A stretch of DNA of 64,000 bases from Bacillus sp. WMMC1349 (GCF_013155385.1 NZ_JABJUQ010000007.1:1904001-1968000); one strand, 5' to 3'. Positions 34,088-43,678 are shown, counted from the first letter of the stretch. Numbers and translations: made by a program. Notes: generated from the letters alone by a model not told the origin.

Positions 34088-35725
34088 TTACAATTGAAAA
34101 TATTTTATTGCTTGTTCTCTTAACTTGAATTTTTGTATTTTCCCAGATGCTGTCATCGGAAAGTCGTTAACAAATGCGATATGACGCGGAATTTTATAGC
34201 GGGCGATTTTTCCTTTACAATAATCTAGTAATTCTTGGGTCGTTAATGATTCCCCGCTTTTCACTTTTACCCATGCGGAAACTTCTTCACCAAGTGTTTT
34301 ATCAGGTACACCGATAACCTGGACATCAAGAATTTTCGGATGCTGATATAAAAATTCTTCAATCTCCCTTGGATAAATATTTTCGCCTCCTCTGATAATC
34401 ATATCTTTTAATCTTCCAGTTATTTTGCAGTAGCCATCTTCATCCATGACAGCTAAGTCACCTGTATGAAGAAACCCATCCTCATCGATAACTTGAGCCG
34501 TTGCTTGAGAATTTTTATAGTAGCCTTTCATAACATGATAGCCTCGTGTACACAGTTCACCTTGTGTTCCCTTTTTAACTTCTTGGTTTGTTCCTGGTTG
34601 TGTAATTTTCACTTCGATATTTGGAAGAGCGCGACCAACAGTTTCAACTTTTCTTCTAAAAGAATCATCAAATCTTGTTTGGGTAATCACTGGTGAAGCC
34701 TCTGTTTGCCCATAAGCAATCGTGATTTCAGACATCCCCATCTTTTCAATCACTTCCTTCATCACTTCAACTGGACAGATAGAGCCTGCCATGATTCCTG
34801 TTCTTAAAGAGGATAGATCGAACAATTCAAAATCTTTTTCACTCAGTTCTGTGATAAACATCGTTGGAACACCGTGAAGCACAGTGCATTTTTCCATTTC
34901 AACCGTCTGGAGTACAGTTTTCGGATTAAATTCTTGAACGGGTACCATTGTGGCTCCGACAGTTACACATACTAAATTTCCGAGTACACAGCCAAAACAA
35001 TGAAAAAAAGGGACGGGTATACACATTCGATCTATTGTTGTTAAGTTCAAACATTCTGCAATATTGATAGCATTGTTAACCAAGTTATAATGGGTGAGCA
35101 TGACCCCTTTTGGAAAACCGGTTGTTCCCGACGTATACTGGATATTGATCACATCATGTTGATCAAGGCTTTCCATTCTTTCTTCAAGCTCTTGTTCACT
35201 TATGTCATCAGCAAGCTTAGTCAAATCATCCCACAGATACATGCCAGAATGTTTGTTTTTTCCTATCATGATCACATTTTTTAATAAAGGTAGTGTGCTA
35301 GATTGAAGATCACCAGCTGCGGAGTTTTTCAATTCTGGAACCACATCATCAAGAATTTTAGTAAAAGAAGTGGTTTTATAAGATTCCATTAAGATGAGTG
35401 TGGTTGAATCAGAATGTTTAAGGATATATTCAAGTTCTGATGATTGATGATTTGTATTGACGGTGACAAGCACCGCGCCAATTTTCGCTGCAGCAAATTG
35501 TGTTAAGAGCCATTCTGGTGTATTCGAAGCCCAGATGGCAACATGTTCGCCTTTTTTAATACCTAATTTCATCAATCCTTTTGCCGTTCTACGGCACAGT
35601 TGATCAAATTGTTTGTATGTCATGTTGAGGCCGCGGTCGGGGTAGACAACGGCTTCATGATCAGGTATCTGGTTCGCTGTTTGTTCTAACAGTTCTCCAA
35701 TCGTCAAATGAATCCGTTCTGCCAC
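34088..35725 (-). CDS. yngI: AMP-forming acyl-CoA ligase (YngI)
   Basis: A ~545-residue ANL-family ligase of the medium-chain type. Motifs in order: IQYTSGTTGFPKG (P-loop), YGQTEASPV, HTGDLA, GRLKDMIIRGGENIYPREIEEFL, and PMTASGKIQKF with the C-terminal catalytic Lys. It activates a short- or medium-chain acid to its CoA ester for the operon. Translation begins at GTG (35725), 6 nt after AGGGGGG. It lies 38 bp after yngJ. Two distinct ligases (this and the ACS-like enzyme) in one operon suggest two different acid substrates. Confidence 0.9.
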   Translation of the reverse strand: MAERIHLTIGELLEQTANQIPDHEAVVYPDRGLNMTYKQFDQLCRRTAKGLMKLGIKKGEHVAIWASNTPEWLLTQFAAAKIGAVLVTVNTNHQSSELEYILKHSDSTTLILMESYKTTSFTKILDDVVPELKNSAAGDLQSSTLPLLKNVIMIGKNKHSGMYLWDDLTKLADDISEQELEERMESLDQHDVINIQYTSGTTGFPKGVMLTHYNLVNNAINIAECLNLTTIDRMCIPVPFFHCFGCVLGNLVCVTVGATMVPVQEFNPKTVLQTVEMEKCTVLHGVPTMFITELSEKDFELFDLSSLRTGIMAGSICPVEVMKEVIEKMGMSEITIAYGQTEASPVITQTRFDDSFRRKVETVGRALPNIEVKITQPGTNQEVKKGTQGELCTRGYHVMKGYYKNSQATAQVIDEDGFLHTGDLAVMDEDGYCKITGRLKDMIIRGGENIYPREIEEFLYQHPKILDVQVIGVPDKTLGEEVSAWVKVKSGESLTTQELLDYCKGKIARYKIPRHIAFVNDFPMTASGKIQKFKLREQAIKYFQL

Positions 35726-35763
35726 TTGTTTCCCCCCTTTCTTATTAGTAAGCGCTTTCACTA

Positions 35764-36918
35764 TCATCCTTGTTTTTTTAAACCCAGTTGTCTAGCAATG
35801 ACAAGCCGTTGAATCTCTGATGTTCCTTCTCCAATTTCCATTAATTTCGCATCACGTAATAAACGTTCAACCCCATATTCTCTCATATAACCATATCCAC
35901 CATGGATCTGAATCGCTTGATTGGATGCTCTAACAGCCATCTCTGAAGCATACAGTTTAGCAAAAGCAGCTTCTTTTGTGAATGGTCGTTTATGATCTTT
36001 TAACCAGGCGGCTTTCAGGACCATATTTCGTGAAAGTTCAATTTCCATCGCCATATCGGCAAGTTTGAATTGAATGGCTTGAAAACTGGAAATTGGCCTG
36101 TTAAATTGCTTTCGTTCGTTTGCATATTTTAATGAAGCGTCAAGAGCCGCTTGAGCGATTCCGACCGAAAGCGCAGCAATCGAAATTCGGCCGCCATCGA
36201 GCGTATATAAAAATTGTTTAAAGCCTTTGTCAGGGCTGCCTAATAGGTTTTTTTTCGGAACACGAACATTTTCTAATATAAGTTGTGAGGTGTTAGAACC
36301 GCGGACGCCCATTTTGTCATATTCACTCTTAATCGTAAATCCTTTGACATCAGTTGGAACAATGATAGCTGAAATGATATTTTTTCCTTGATCATCTTTG
36401 CCGGTTACTGCTGTAATAATGACTGTTCGAGCATATCCTGCATTGGTGATCCAGCATTTTTCTCCATTGATCACATAATCATTTCCGTCTTCTACAGCTT
36501 TTGTTTGTGTGCCTCCAGCATCAGATCCGGCATTTGGTTCAGTTAAGCCAAACGACCCAAGCCCTAGACCTTGTGCAAGCGGAACAAGATACTCTTGTTT
36601 TTGTTCTTCCGTACCAAAATAGGCAATTGGGGAAGCCCCTAGTGAAACAGCCGCAGCATAACTGAGCCCTGTACTGCCGCACGCTCTACCAATCTCTTCA
36701 ACGGCAAAAGCATAAGAAATCGTATCACCACCTGAACCGCCATATTTTTCAGGAAACGGAATTCCCAAAAGCCCAAGTTTCCCCATTTTCCGAAAGGTTT
36801 CGATGGGAAAATCTCCTGTCTTGTCAAGATGTTCAGCATACGGTGCAACTTCATGTTTGGCAAAATCTCTAGCAAGTTCGCGAATCATTTGTTGTTCTTT
36901 ACTTAATTCATAATTCAA
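35764..36918 (-). CDS. yngJ: Acyl-CoA dehydrogenase (YngJ)
   Basis: A 384-residue flavin acyl-CoA dehydrogenase. [14 protein letters not shown] and CWITNAGYA bind FAD and substrate, and the C-terminal signature is [21 protein letters not shown] in part. A Glu in the GEGTSEIQR loop takes the catalytic-base position of short/medium-chain enzymes; isovaleryl-CoA dehydrogenases usually have a small residue there and the base elsewhere, so substrate breadth may differ. It should oxidise branched or short acyl-CoA as the first step of the pathway. Start is TTG (36918), 8 nt after AGGGGG. It heads the operon, which in B. subtilis is sigma-E dependent in the mother cell. Confidence 0.92.
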   Translation of the reverse strand: MNYELSKEQQMIRELARDFAKHEVAPYAEHLDKTGDFPIETFRKMGKLGLLGIPFPEKYGGSGGDTISYAFAVEEIGRACGSTGLSYAAAVSLGASPIAYFGTEEQKQEYLVPLAQGLGLGSFGLTEPNAGSDAGGTQTKAVEDGNDYVINGEKCWITNAGYARTVIITAVTGKDDQGKNIISAIIVPTDVKGFTIKSEYDKMGVRGSNTSQLILENVRVPKKNLLGSPDKGFKQFLYTLDGGRISIAALSVGIAQAALDASLKYANERKQFNRPISSFQAIQFKLADMAMEIELSRNMVLKAAWLKDHKRPFTKEAAFAKLYASEMAVRASNQAIQIHGGYGYMREYGVERLLRDAKLMEIGEGTSEIQRLVIARQLGLKKQG

Positions 36919-37004
36919 TGGAATGCCCCCTTTTTATTGTCTTGATGGATGAGCTTTCTATTATCATATTAGGGAAACATGTTCTTCATGCTTTTAAGCG
37001 AAGA

Positions 37005-37058
37005 GAAAAAATAAATAAGGCTGCCAACATTCCAATTTGATTTGGAATGTTGGCAGCC
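37005..37058 (-). terminator. Strong terminator of the proHJA operon
   Basis: GGCTGCCAACATTCCA (37019-37034) and its exact complement (37043-37058) form a 16-bp stem; the minus strand continues into a T-rich tract. Confidence 0.92.
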
Positions 37059-37070
37059 TAAAGTAAAATG

Positions 37071-38339
37071 CTATGCTCTAATATGACCGTTACCTGTCAT
37101 CACATATTTACATGTTGTAAGTTCTTTTAACCCCATCGGTCCACGTGCATGAAGTTTTTGGGTAGAGATGCCGATTTCTGCACCGAAGCCGAGGGCCCCC
37201 CCGTCTGTAAAACGAGTTGAGGCATTATGATAAAGTGCTGCAGCATCTATCATGCTTAAAAATGCTTTAGCTGTTTCTTGATTTTCCGTAACGATTGCTT
37301 CTGAATGCTTTGTTCCATATGTTTCGATATGGTCGCATGCTTCATCAAGATGACCGACAACTTTAATGGCAATCTCAAGACTTAAATATTCATTTTTCCA
37401 ATCGGTTTCATCAGCTAGGGAAGCTCCTGGAATGAAGCGAACAGCTTTTTCATCCCCATGAACCTGAATGTGATGTTTATTCAAGACTTCGATTAATTCT
37501 GTCGCATTTTGCTCCAACCACTCTTCATGAACAATCAGTGTTTCCAGAGCATTGCAGACGGCTGGGCGGTCTGTTTTTGCATTGATGAGAATGTTGAGTG
37601 CTTTTTCTGTGTCAGCTTCCTTGTCAATATAAAGATGACAATTACCAACTCCTGTTTCAAGAACAGGAACCGTCGCATTCTCGACAACCTGTTGAATTAA
37701 GGCGCCTCCTCCACGAGGAATTAACACATCTATATGCTGTTTCATTTTAAATAATGCTTTTGTAGCGTTACGATCCGTACTTTCTATGAATTGAACAGCA
37801 TCTTTCGGTACTCGCGTATTAGATAGAGCACTATGCATGACAGAGACGATCGCTTTGTTAGAATGAATCGCAGATGATCCGCCTTTTAAAATGATTGCAT
37901 TTCCCGATTTTAGCGCAAGCCCTGTCGCATCGACTGTTACATTTGGTCTTGCTTCATAAATCATCCCAATGACACCGAGTGGAACACGGATTTTTTCAAC
38001 TTTTAATCCATTCTCAAGCGTCCAATTGGATAGCGTTTCACCGACCGGATCATCCAGTTTTGCAACCTCTTTTAAGCTGTTGGCAAAATCAATCACTCTG
38101 TTTTCATTTAGTGACAACCGATCAATATAGGCTGCATCATATTTCTTCCGAGCGGCTTCAATGTCTTTTCGATTTTCCTTGAGGATAAAATCAATGTTTT
38201 TCTCAAGATGTTCGGAAAGTGCATACAGCGCTTCGTTTTTTTCCTGTTCCGTGACAAGCCGCAATGATTTCGCTGCTTGATTTGCCTTGATTGCTTTTTC
38301 CTCAATTGTTTGTGCTATGCTGACATCAATAGTTGCCAT
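37071..38339 (-). CDS. proA: Gamma-glutamyl phosphate reductase
   Basis: A 422-residue ALDH-superfamily enzyme that reduces gamma-glutamyl phosphate to glutamate semialdehyde with NADPH. The catalytic cysteine is in DRPAVCNALETL; GVIGMIYEARPNVT, LKGGSSAIHSN and GALGFGAEIGIST are conserved family blocks. It is the third gene of proH-proJ-proA. B. licheniformis has the same osmostress operon with its own proA copy (named proAA, from memory), while B. subtilis proHJ lacks one. It therefore supplies a complete proline route dedicated to osmotic stress. Confidence 0.94.
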   Translation of the reverse strand: MATIDVSIAQTIEEKAIKANQAAKSLRLVTEQEKNEALYALSEHLEKNIDFILKENRKDIEAARKKYDAAYIDRLSLNENRVIDFANSLKEVAKLDDPVGETLSNWTLENGLKVEKIRVPLGVIGMIYEARPNVTVDATGLALKSGNAIILKGGSSAIHSNKAIVSVMHSALSNTRVPKDAVQFIESTDRNATKALFKMKQHIDVLIPRGGGALIQQVVENATVPVLETGVGNCHLYIDKEADTEKALNILINAKTDRPAVCNALETLIVHEEWLEQNATELIEVLNKHHIQVHGDEKAVRFIPGASLADETDWKNEYLSLEIAIKVVGHLDEACDHIETYGTKHSEAIVTENQETAKAFLSMIDAAALYHNASTRFTDGGALGFGAEIGISTQKLHARGPMGLKELTTCKYVMTGNGHIRA

Positions 38340-38359
38340 ATATATTCCTCCTCATATTT

Positions 38360-39481
38360 TTAGAGTGGGGCTGATAGCTCTAAATGACAAACAAATGCTT
38401 CTCTGTCAACGACAGCCTGTGAGAAAGAGGCTGTTTCCTGATTCACATCCTTCTTCCATTTACGAAGTTCTGCTGAAGAGAAATTGACAATTCCCAAACC
38501 GATCTCTTCTCCTTCTTGATCTAAAATCCGAACGACTGAACCGTTGCTAAAACGTCCGTTTATTTCGTAAATACTAGAAGGATACAGGCTTTTTTTGCGG
38601 TCGATGATAAACTCTTTACTTTCATTACTGACAATGATATCTCCTTCTGGTCCAGAGTTAAAAGCGATCCATTGTTTTTTATGGTTAAGAGTAAGCGTAT
38701 CAGCATTTGATTCAAAATATGTTCCACGTGCCATTCCATTCACTGCTTTTTGCAAAATATCTGGATGATCAGCCTTTCCTAAAAATCCTTTAATACCTGA
38801 AGCCATTGTAATTTTAAAAGCGTCCAGTTTTGACTTCATGCCACCGGTTCCAATATCGCTTCCGGCATCACCTGCAGATGCTTCAATTTCTGGCGTGATT
38901 TCACTGACTTCTTTGACAAGACGGGCACCTGGAGTTTGCCGAGGATTTGCGTCATACAGTCCGTCAATATCTGAGAGGATCGTTAAAAGATCTGCATCAA
39001 TTAGACCGGAAACTTTTGCAGCAAGCGTATCATTATCTCCAAATTTAAGACGATTGACAGTGACTGTGTCATTTTCGTTAATAATCGGGATAATTCCCCG
39101 CTCCAAAAGGACATTCAGCGTGTTTCTGACATTGTTGTACCGTTTTTCATCTGAAAAATCGCTTCTTGTAATTAAAATTTGTGAAGCAATATAACCATGT
39201 GATAAAAACAGTTTTGAATAAGACTCAATTAATAAACCTTGCCCGATCGCCGCAGATGCCTGTTTTTCCGGTAATGTATCAGGTCTGTCGATAAATCCGA
39301 GTTTTCGGTAACCTGCTGCGACTGCACCAGAGGAAACGAGGAGCACTTCGTGTCCTGTATCCTTCAAGCAGACAATCTGTTCAACTAACTTTTCAAGCTT
39401 TTTTCTGCTGATTTCACCATTGAGGCTTGTTAATGAACTACTTCCCACTTTGACAACAACCCTCTTTCGATTAGAGGTCAT
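38360..39481 (-). CDS. proJ: Glutamate 5-kinase
   Basis: A 373-residue kinase with an amino-acid-kinase domain (VVVKVGSSSLTS; LLVSSGAVAAG; NENDTVTVNRLKFGDND; GTGGMKSKLDAFKI) and a C-terminal PUA domain from ~residue 278 (KSLYPSSIYEINGRFSNGSVV). It phosphorylates glutamate, the committed step of proline synthesis. It lies between proH and proA, which suits the osmotic-stress isozyme ProJ, generally insensitive to proline feedback, rather than anabolic ProB. Insensitivity cannot be read from the sequence here. Confidence 0.92.
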   Translation of the reverse strand: MTSNRKRVVVKVGSSSLTSLNGEISRKKLEKLVEQIVCLKDTGHEVLLVSSGAVAAGYRKLGFIDRPDTLPEKQASAAIGQGLLIESYSKLFLSHGYIASQILITRSDFSDEKRYNNVRNTLNVLLERGIIPIINENDTVTVNRLKFGDNDTLAAKVSGLIDADLLTILSDIDGLYDANPRQTPGARLVKEVSEITPEIEASAGDAGSDIGTGGMKSKLDAFKITMASGIKGFLGKADHPDILQKAVNGMARGTYFESNADTLTLNHKKQWIAFNSGPEGDIIVSNESKEFIIDRKKSLYPSSIYEINGRFSNGSVVRILDQEGEEIGLGIVNFSSAELRKWKKDVNQETASFSQAVVDREAFVCHLELSAPL

Positions 39482-39521
39482 CTTATCACTCCTGTAGAAT
39501 TTTTCCTTCTCTTTTAGGTGT

Positions 39522-40373
39522 TTATCTTGCTGTAACTAATTGTTTCAGTTCTAGGCTGATGGATTTCGACCGTTTAGCGGCGTGTTTGATCGCCTGCTCA
39601 ATAGCTTCGCCTCCACCGCTTTCTTGTAATGCTTTTAAACCGGCGGCAGTCGTACCGTTAGGAGAGGTAATGTTGTCTTTGAGAACAGCAGTGTCTTCCG
39701 GGCTTTCCAAAAGCATTTTCGCAGCACCTAACAGTGTCTGTGCACCGATTTCCCGAGTTAATTTTCGGCTTAAGCCAGCATCTGACCCTGCTTTTTCGAT
39801 GTGCTCCATTAAGTAATAAAAATATGCGGGGCCGCTTCCAGCTATTCCTGTGAAAATATCCATCTTGCTTTCATCGATGATATAGACTTCCCCCATACAT
39901 TGCAGTAATTGTTTTGCAACTTGTGACTGTTCAGCTGTAACACCGCTTCCTTCAGAAATTGCAGTGGCTGAAGCACCGATCGTACTCGAAGTATTAGGCA
40001 TCACTCTTGCAACAGGCTGGTTGGTGTGCAAGGCGTTTTCAATAAATGAAATAGAAATGCCAGCTAAAACTGACAAAATGAGTTGATGAGGTTGAACATG
40101 CGGTTTTATGGACATCAGGGCAGCCTCGGCATCTTTCGGTTTCATTGCTAAGATGATGCAATCCATCTGCTCATAATCAAGCTCTTCTTTTTTGAGACCC
40201 TGTATTCCATATTTTTGTTGAAGTTCCTTTAAGCGGTGATGATTCGTATGGTTTGTAACATAGATTTGCCTTGGAGGAAGTTTTTTAGACTGAATGATGC
40301 CTGAGATCATTCCTTCTGCCATTGAACCTGCCCCAATAAAAGCTACATTTTTTTGAATATAGATCTTTAACAT
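39522..40373 (-). CDS. proH: Pyrroline-5-carboxylate reductase
   Basis: A ~283-residue reductase. The Rossmann motif is FIGAGSMAEG; LAMKPKDAEAAL, MPNTSSTIGASATA and GSGPAYFYYLMEHIEKAG are family blocks. It makes proline from pyrroline-5-carboxylate with NAD(P)H. The start is uncertain: the ATG at 40373 is preceded directly by AAAGGGAG with almost no spacer, and the upstream in-frame ATG (40415) has no site. It is first in the operon, behind a promoter with a perfect TTGACA. Confidence 0.9.
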   Translation of the reverse strand: MLKIYIQKNVAFIGAGSMAEGMISGIIQSKKLPPRQIYVTNHTNHHRLKELQQKYGIQGLKKEELDYEQMDCIILAMKPKDAEAALMSIKPHVQPHQLILSVLAGISISFIENALHTNQPVARVMPNTSSTIGASATAISEGSGVTAEQSQVAKQLLQCMGEVYIIDESKMDIFTGIAGSGPAYFYYLMEHIEKAGSDAGLSRKLTREIGAQTLLGAAKMLLESPEDTAVLKDNITSPNGTTAAGLKALQESGGGEAIEQAIKHAAKRSKSISLELKQLVTAR

Positions 40374-40419
40374 CTCCCTTTTTTTGTTCGCATTCTGTTC
40401 GTGTTTTTTGAACATGGTT

Positions 40420-40450
40420 AGTATATTAACACTTTAGATAATTATGTCAA
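40420..40450 (-). promoter_or_regulatory. proHJA promoter
   Basis: On the minus strand a perfect TTGACA (40450-40445) is followed after 16 bp by TAATAT (40428-40423) or after 19 bp by TATACT (40425-40420). Suboptimal spacing would fit an osmotically controlled sigma-A promoter. Confidence 0.6.
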
Positions 40451-40652
40451 GTGTGTGGATTTTGACTGGACGGAGAACGCCATGCAGAAAATGAAGATTT
40501 TTGCAGAATGATGGTCTTTGTTAACAGTCAAAAATAGATCATTTGTCATAAAAACAGATTTTCATCAAGTCAGTTTTATGTCAACTAGTGACAATACCTT
40601 TATGAGTTAAGTCGATTGACTTAGTATAAAAGTATCATTTCGGATGGAAGCT

Positions 40653-40683
40653 GAAAAAACGAGCTCGATTGATGTCGAACTCG
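40653..40683 (-). terminator. Terminator of the DUF421 gene
   Basis: CGAGTTCGA and TCGAGCTCG pair (one mismatch) on the minus strand, followed by TTTTTT. Confidence 0.8.
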
Positions 40684-40690
40684 CTGTTTG

Positions 40691-41368
40691 TCAGTATGTT
40701 GAAACATAGAACCGATGTTCATCTGCTCTCCATTCGGCATACAGAACATCACTGTATTGATGAATATTGTAGTTGGATAATTGTTTTTTTAACCATTCTT
40801 CATCAAAACCAGCCATGTGCAAATTGTCTTTTTCAAGCTCGCCGTCAAGGATAATGGAAACAGGAAGACGTACTTGTTTATCCGTAATATTTAAGTCTTG
40901 ATTTGTCGGTACATCATATTGATGTTTTAAGAGCACACTTATCGTTCCGTCCGTTTCTAACAGCGCATATTCAATTTCATGAAGGGAAAAACAGCCTTTT
41001 TCGCGGACTAATGTTTGTAATTGATTGAGATCCAATTTGTTTTTTTTGAGGGCATTGTAATCAATTTTTCCTTTATTGATTATGATGCTTGGTTTTCCTT
41101 CCAGAAAGCCTCTCAGTCCTTGAACTTTTTGTGATAATATCTCAATCGAAAAGATAAGAACACCCCATACGATAATCGCAAAAAGAATTTTCCAGATGGT
41201 GACTGATTCGTCAAAAATCGCATTCCCCACCATTTCCCCTAAAATTAATGCGGAAATAAAATCAAATGGAGTGATTTGATTAAATTGAGTTTTGCCCAGT
41301 ATTTTCGTCATTAAAAATAAAGCGGCGAATCCAACTATTAGTTCGACTGTTAAATGTAAATAGTCCAT
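40691..41368 (-). CDS. DUF421 (YetF-type) membrane protein
   Basis: A ~225-residue DUF421 protein. Three N-terminal membrane helices (about 5-22, 33-50, 58-78) include ILGKTQFNQITPFDFISALILGEM, the family hallmark. Two small soluble DUF421/DUF3290-like domains follow, with VREKGCFSLHEIEYALLETDG. Bacillus has several paralogues (YetF, YkjA, YdfS, YrbG); some are linked to spore membranes and germination. The ATG at 41368 follows GGAGG by ~12 nt. It stands alone between proH and cysP. Which paralogue it is cannot be told. Confidence 0.85.
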   Translation of the reverse strand: MDYLHLTVELIVGFAALFLMTKILGKTQFNQITPFDFISALILGEMVGNAIFDESVTIWKILFAIIVWGVLIFSIEILSQKVQGLRGFLEGKPSIIINKGKIDYNALKKNKLDLNQLQTLVREKGCFSLHEIEYALLETDGTISVLLKHQYDVPTNQDLNITDKQVRLPVSIILDGELEKDNLHMAGFDEEWLKKQLSNYNIHQYSDVLYAEWRADEHRFYVSTY

Positions 41369-41476
41369 TTTTCGGGGCCCTCCTCCACACTCATTGTTCA
41401 CCATCTGCAGGCAGTTTAAACCAGTTGAATAGTTAAAAAACAAATTGTAAAGGTTTGACTATAGGTTGCAAAAAAG

Positions 41477-42613
41477 TTAACTGAAATCCCTCCACGCAGC
41501 TGGTTCTCTCTCCCGTTTTCTTGTTCTAATGATATACTTTATTTTATCTTTTCTATTGTTTTGAGAGTTCCTTTTGCCTGTGTGCTTCATAAGACTGACA
41601 GACCCAAGAGTAGCAAGAAAGACGCACAAAACAATAGAGATCGAATAAGGATCAGCCTCAAGAAAGATTTTGACGAGGCTGTAGGAAATGACAAGCGAAA
41701 AAACAGGAGAAACAAGCCAGACTTTTAGCAATTTTTCAATCACGCTTTTACGAAAAATGGCGCACCCTTTTTCAGATAGACCAATTCCAATAATGCTGCA
41801 TGTTGTCACTTGTGTTTGCGGAATCGGAATCCCTAACAGTGATGCACTGATGACTAACATTGCACCAAGTCCGGAGACGGCTGATCCTTGTAAAAGAGTG
41901 AAATTAGTAATTTTTTTTCCGTTTGTTTCTATTACTCTCTTACCAAGGCAGATGGCTCCGAGAGCAACGAATAATCCGCCAATACATGTTCCGCTGTCAA
42001 CTGACAGTAAGCCAGCCCCTACCAGCGGTCCTACAGAGTTGGCAACATTGTTCATACCTGCTGAAAAAGCCTCAAAAAAACCGGTTAAAATCACCAGCAC
42101 TGTCAGGATCCGTGTCCACTTTTTTTGCTTCAGCCAGATGAACCTTCGTTCGATGTCTTTAATCAATAGATTAGCAAAAAACGCTAAAGCAAAAGCCACA
42201 ATTGGGACAATCAGCCAAAACATCACGATGATCAGTAACTTATCGGTAAACACCGCATGAAAGGCAATACCAACCCCGACAATTGAACCAACAGTCACTT
42301 CGCTTGTGGAAAGGGGAATACCAGCCATGTTTGCGATAAATAGTGAAACCGCTGATGCCCCAAGGATAATGATGACAAGATTGACATTTAATATTGATGA
42401 TGGGATAATGCCTGAACCAATCGTTTTGACCACTTCTTTTCCACCGATGATAGCTCCGAGAAAAACACCAATACCACTGATCCAAAGGGCAATGTTTCTT
42501 TTCTTGATTGCGCCTGATCCATAGGCAACTCCCATTGCTGCTGCGGCTCCGCTTGCTCCAATGTTCATGGCAAAAAATAAAGCGATGATAAATGCTAATA
42601 TGGTTATTGTCAT
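41477..42613 (-). CDS. cysP: Sulfate permease of the PiT family
   Basis: A 378-residue integral membrane protein of the inorganic phosphate transporter family. Both repeats carry the signature: MNIGASGAAAAMGVAYGSGA near the start and SAGMNNVANSVGPLVGAG mid-protein. It follows cysH by 13 bp, the arrangement in which B. subtilis CysP imports sulfate, so sulfate rather than phosphate is the likely substrate. The last ~35 residues (KHTGKRNSQNNRKDKIKY onward) are an unusually basic tail, making it longer than I recall for CysP; it could be the result of a terminal frameshift. Confidence 0.9.
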   Translation of the reverse strand: MTITILAFIIALFFAMNIGASGAAAAMGVAYGSGAIKKRNIALWISGIGVFLGAIIGGKEVVKTIGSGIIPSSILNVNLVIIILGASAVSLFIANMAGIPLSTSEVTVGSIVGVGIAFHAVFTDKLLIIVMFWLIVPIVAFALAFFANLLIKDIERRFIWLKQKKWTRILTVLVILTGFFEAFSAGMNNVANSVGPLVGAGLLSVDSGTCIGGLFVALGAICLGKRVIETNGKKITNFTLLQGSAVSGLGAMLVISASLLGIPIPQTQVTTCSIIGIGLSEKGCAIFRKSVIEKLLKVWLVSPVFSLVISYSLVKIFLEADPYSISIVLCVFLATLGSVSLMKHTGKRNSQNNRKDKIKYIIRTRKREREPAAWRDFS

Positions 42614-42626
42614 CTGCTATACCGCC

Positions 42627-43337
42627 TTACCGAAGTTGATGTAGCCCACATTCTGTTTTTCCGTGTTGGGCCCACCTTCCTGCTCTTAAGTCTGCTCCAT
42701 CATCTACAGGAAGTGTACATACCTCACAACCAATACTTGGATAATGATGATCATGCAGTTTATGATAAGGAAGCTGATTTAATTTGATATAATTCCAGAT
42801 GTCATCCCACCTCCAATGAATAAGAGGACAAATTTTAATCAGTTTAAACTGATCATCCTTGTTGATATAACGAACATTTCTTCTTGTTTCCGACTGTTCC
42901 CGTCGCAGTCCGCTAATCCATGCATCCATGTTTGAAAGATATTCCTGAAGCGGCTCTATTTTACGAATATGACAACAGAGATCAGGGTGGTGTTTCCAAA
43001 GCTCACGACCGCATTTCTCTTCTTGCTCTTTTAAAGTCATGCTCGGCTTCAGGTGTTGGATTGAAAGGTCGGGATACTTTGCTTCGATTTGTTTAATCAG
43101 CTCATAAGTTTCTTTAAAATGCAGACCCGTATCTAAAAAAACAATATTCGCATCTTTATTAATCTTAGAAATCAAATCGACTAAAACGATTCCCTCTGCT
43201 CCAAAACTACAGGCATAAACGATTTTGTCATATGTGCGGTACGCCCACTTTAATACTTCCATTTCACTGTCAAAGCGGTTGCTCAGTTGATTTGAGATAT
43301 TCTCATTCCATGTTTCATATGTTAAACCATCGTTCAT
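42627..43337 (-). CDS. cysH: APS/PAPS reductase
   Basis: A ~236-residue adenylyl-sulfate reductase. YACSFGAEGIVLVDLI is the PP-loop-like nucleotide site, HHPDLCCHIRK and IGCEVCTLPV supply the CC...CxxC ligands of a [4Fe-4S] cluster, and GKTECGLH carries the C-terminal catalytic Cys. The cluster-type motif allows use of APS as well as PAPS. The ATG near 43337 follows GAGGGAG. It forms an operon with cysP and is divergent from phosphosulfolactate synthase, as the cysH-like yitB is near yitD in B. subtilis. I saw no S-box upstream. Confidence 0.92.
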   Translation of the reverse strand: MNDGLTYETWNENISNQLSNRFDSEMEVLKWAYRTYDKIVYACSFGAEGIVLVDLISKINKDANIVFLDTGLHFKETYELIKQIEAKYPDLSIQHLKPSMTLKEQEEKCGRELWKHHPDLCCHIRKIEPLQEYLSNMDAWISGLRREQSETRRNVRYINKDDQFKLIKICPLIHWRWDDIWNYIKLNQLPYHKLHDHHYPSIGCEVCTLPVDDGADLRAGRWAQHGKTECGLHQLR

Positions 43338-43678
43338 CATTACTCCCTCACTTTTATCCACCATAAAGTTTTTTCTTGAAAAATCCTCCCAACTTATAGG
43401 CAGATTATTCATAGCCTGAAGCAAATGTGCCTTGATTTTCCATTTTTAAAACCGGAGTTTTTGGTGATGGTGAGGAACCTAATAAACAGACTGTGAATAT
43501 AATTAATTTGAATTCAGGTATGGATAAATACCCATTTAAACGAAAATGAATAGATAGGTCAGAGTGTTTTATGGTACCTACATGGAGGTGAAAAGTAAAA
43601 TAACTACTTACCTAATTGTGGGATCTATGGGAGGAATATTTGTTCATAAATGAAAGTTAAAGATTGTGAGGGGTAATC
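43338..43678. promoter_or_regulatory. Divergent cysH / yitD intergenic region
   Basis: Must hold promoters for both genes, but no clean sigma-A hexamers or S-box riboswitch core is evident. GAGGGG 6 nt before the yitD ATG is its ribosome binding site. A CATAAATGA sequence ~40 bp upstream of yitD is a weak match to the sigma-K -10 form CATAnnnTA. Confidence 0.4.

Noticed and set aside
36919-37010. Sigma-E promoter of yngJ
   Set aside because: Expected from B. subtilis, but no pair of elements with correct spacing was convincing here.
43582-43653. 23-residue peptide MEVKSKITTYLIVGSMGG...
   Set aside because: It has no ribosome binding site and lies in the yitD promoter region; no family recognised.
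43338-43678. S-box (SAM) riboswitch upstream of cysH
   Set aside because: The conserved S-box core sequences and a leader terminator were not found on the minus strand.
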